Assembly (NCBI RefSeq): GCF_051960575.1
Contig: NZ_JBQCEE010000151.1
Coordinates: 1 to 7,245, forward strand
Reading direction: 5' to 3'
Source of the DNA: JBQCEE01 sp051960575
GTDB lineage: Bacteria; Actinomycetota; Actinomycetes; Mycobacteriales; Jatrophihabitantaceae
Length of the DNA: 7,245 bases
Shown: positions 6,654 through 7,245 of the stretch, piece by piece
Numbering within the stretch: position 1 is the first letter of the stretch
How the letters are laid out: each line of letters opens with the position of its first letter
Position numbers and translations under genes: made by a program
The notes under the pieces: model-generated
Database searches by the model: none
The model's input: only the letters and a program-made list of their open reading frames with translations
What the model was told of the DNA's origin: nothing

Positions 6654-6751
6654 CGGGTCGATCCCTCCTCGTCGAGACGCGCAGCCTGTCGCCGGTGCGT
6701 TTCCGGCATGTTGATCAGCGGTGACACCGCGGTCACGAGCGCCGCCGTCAC
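6650..6751 (-). CDS. Possible 33-residue small ORF linking the hydrolase genes
   Basis: An open frame fills the 94-nt gap exactly. Its GTG start (6751-6749) overlaps the upstream gene's TGA as GTGA, and its TGA (6652-6650) overlaps the hydA start as ATGA. The peptide begins VTAALVTAVSPLINMPETHR and ends DEEGSTR. It has a short hydrophobic head and a charged tail, and I recognise no family. About 26 of 33 codons end in G or C, somewhat lower than in the neighbouring genes. Its last third contains the hydA ribosome binding site, which limits codon choice there. It could be a translated coupling peptide, or just a leader that happens to be open. I saw no separate RBS beyond what the end of the upstream gene might provide. 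Existence as a protein is unproven. Confidence 0.25.
   Translation of the reverse strand: MTAALVTAVSPLINMPETHRRQAARLDEEGSTR
6663..6668 (-). promoter_or_regulatory. Ribosome binding site of the dihydropyrimidinase gene
   Basis: On the minus strand GAGGAGGGAT precedes the hydA ATG. Its core GGAGGG lies 9 nt before the start and is the strongest Shine-Dalgarno match in the window. It fixes the ATG at 6653 as the start and suggests hydA can be translated without coupling to the upstream gene. Confidence 0.75.
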
Positions 6752-7245
6752 GGCTCGACGGTGCGCGTGTAGGTCTCGGGCCGGCGGTCGCGGTAGAACT
6801 GCCAGTCGTTGCGGGTGCGGGTCACTTCGTCGAGGTCGAGGTCGCGCACGAGCAGCTCCTCCTTGTCCTCCGACGCCTTTTCACCGACGAAGTTGCCGCG
6901 CGGGTCGACGAAGTAGGACGTGCCGTAGAAGTGCGGGGCATCGGCGCCGAACTCGTCGATCTCCTGCCCGATGCGGTTGTTCGCCGCGATGAAGTACTGG
7001 TTGGCCGCGGCGGCCGCCGGCTGCTCGAGCTCCCACAACCGGTTCGACAGGCCGGGCTTGGTGGCCGAGGGGTTGAACACGAGCTGGGCTCCCCCCAGGC
7101 CCAGCTCGCGCCAACCCTCCGGGAAGTGCCGGTCGTAGCAGATGTACACACCGACCTTGCCGACCGCGGTGTCGAACACCGGGTAGCCGAGGTTGCCCGG
7201 CCGGAAGTAGAACTTCTCCCAGAACGCCGGCAGGTTCGGGATGTG
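6748..7245 (-). CDS. Nitrilase-superfamily hydrolase, probable beta-ureidopropionase (C-terminal part, cut by right edge)
   Basis: The last 165 codons of a carbon-nitrogen hydrolase. They begin at HIPNLPAFWEKFYFRPGN and include the nucleophile region GVYICYDRHFPEGWRELG with Cys at about visible residue 36. Then come FNPSAT, AANNRIG and the C-terminal DWQFYRDRRPETY. The catalytic Lys normally lies two residues before HIP, so it and the catalytic Glu are just outside the window. The pattern fits beta-ureidopropionase/N-carbamoyl-amino-acid amidohydrolases, which release the amino acid, CO2 and NH3 from N-carbamoyl-beta-alanine or related compounds. Its position directly upstream of a dihydropyrimidinase supports this role. 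A hydantoin-derived N-carbamoyl amino acid is the alternative substrate. An in-frame GTG at 7179 (Val in PVFDT) is internal and is not the start, because family sequence continues to the window edge. Confidence 0.92.
   Translation of the reverse strand, partial: HIPNLPAFWEKFYFRPGNLGYPVFDTAVGKVGVYICYDRHFPEGWRELGLGGAQLVFNPSATKPGLSNRLWELEQPAAAAANQYFIAANNRIGQEIDEFGADAPHFYGTSYFVDPRGNFVGEKASEDKEELLVRDLDLDEVTRTRNDWQFYRDRRPETYTRTVEP

Noticed and set aside
6721..6736. Small inverted repeat GTGAC...GTCAC in the gap before hydA
   Set aside because: Only 5-bp arms around a GC-rich 6-nt centre, common by chance at this base composition and with no other regulatory mark.
3960..6992. Very long open frame on the + strand (over 1000 codons) spanning the oxidoreductase and dihydropyrimidinase genes
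   Set aside because: It is antisense to three well-identified genes. Its translation is Arg/Val/Asp/Gly-rich with no recognisable domain, as expected from the complement of high-GC3 coding DNA.

Overview
This is a gene-dense stretch from a high-GC actinobacterium. The DNA is clearly GC-rich, third codon positions are almost all G or C, GTG starts are common, and two genes belong to luciferase-like families tied to coenzyme F420. No gene here fixes the genus. Every supported gene lies on the minus strand, so the window reads from right to left.

Layout in transcription order: (1) the C-terminal part of a nitrilase-superfamily carbamoyl-amide hydrolase, probably beta-ureidopropionase, cut by the right edge (7245-6748); (2) a 94-nt gap holding a possible 33-codon ORF that overlaps both neighbours by 4 nt, plus a strong ribosome binding site; (3) a complete dihydropyrimidinase/hydantoinase (6653-5223); (4) a 93-nt gap rich in CGCTC/GAGCG repeats; (5) an F420/FMN luciferase-like oxidoreductase (5129-4098); (6) an ABC importer encoded as permease, ATPase, permease and lipoprotein binding protein (4101-313). 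Genes from the oxidoreductase to the second permease are joined by 4-nt GTGA/ATGA overlaps. A perfect 22-bp inverted repeat just after the binding-protein stop probably ends the unit; (7) beyond it, the N-terminal 67 codons of a second luciferase-like oxidoreductase of another subfamily run off the left edge (201-1).

The genes fit one pathway. The importer would bring in a pyrimidine, hydantoin or ureide. The dihydropyrimidinase would open the 5,6-dihydropyrimidine or hydantoin ring to an N-carbamoyl amino acid. The nitrilase-type enzyme would then release the amino acid (beta-alanine in the uracil route), CO2 and ammonia. No dihydropyrimidine dehydrogenase (PydA/PydB) is visible. The oxidoreductase, translationally coupled to the importer genes and just after the hydrolase, is therefore a candidate for the redox step. 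That idea is inference, and the missing genes may lie to the right of the window.

The ring-opening and carbamoyl-hydrolysis roles are well supported at family level. The exact substrates of the hydrolases, importer and oxidoreductase cannot be settled from sequence.
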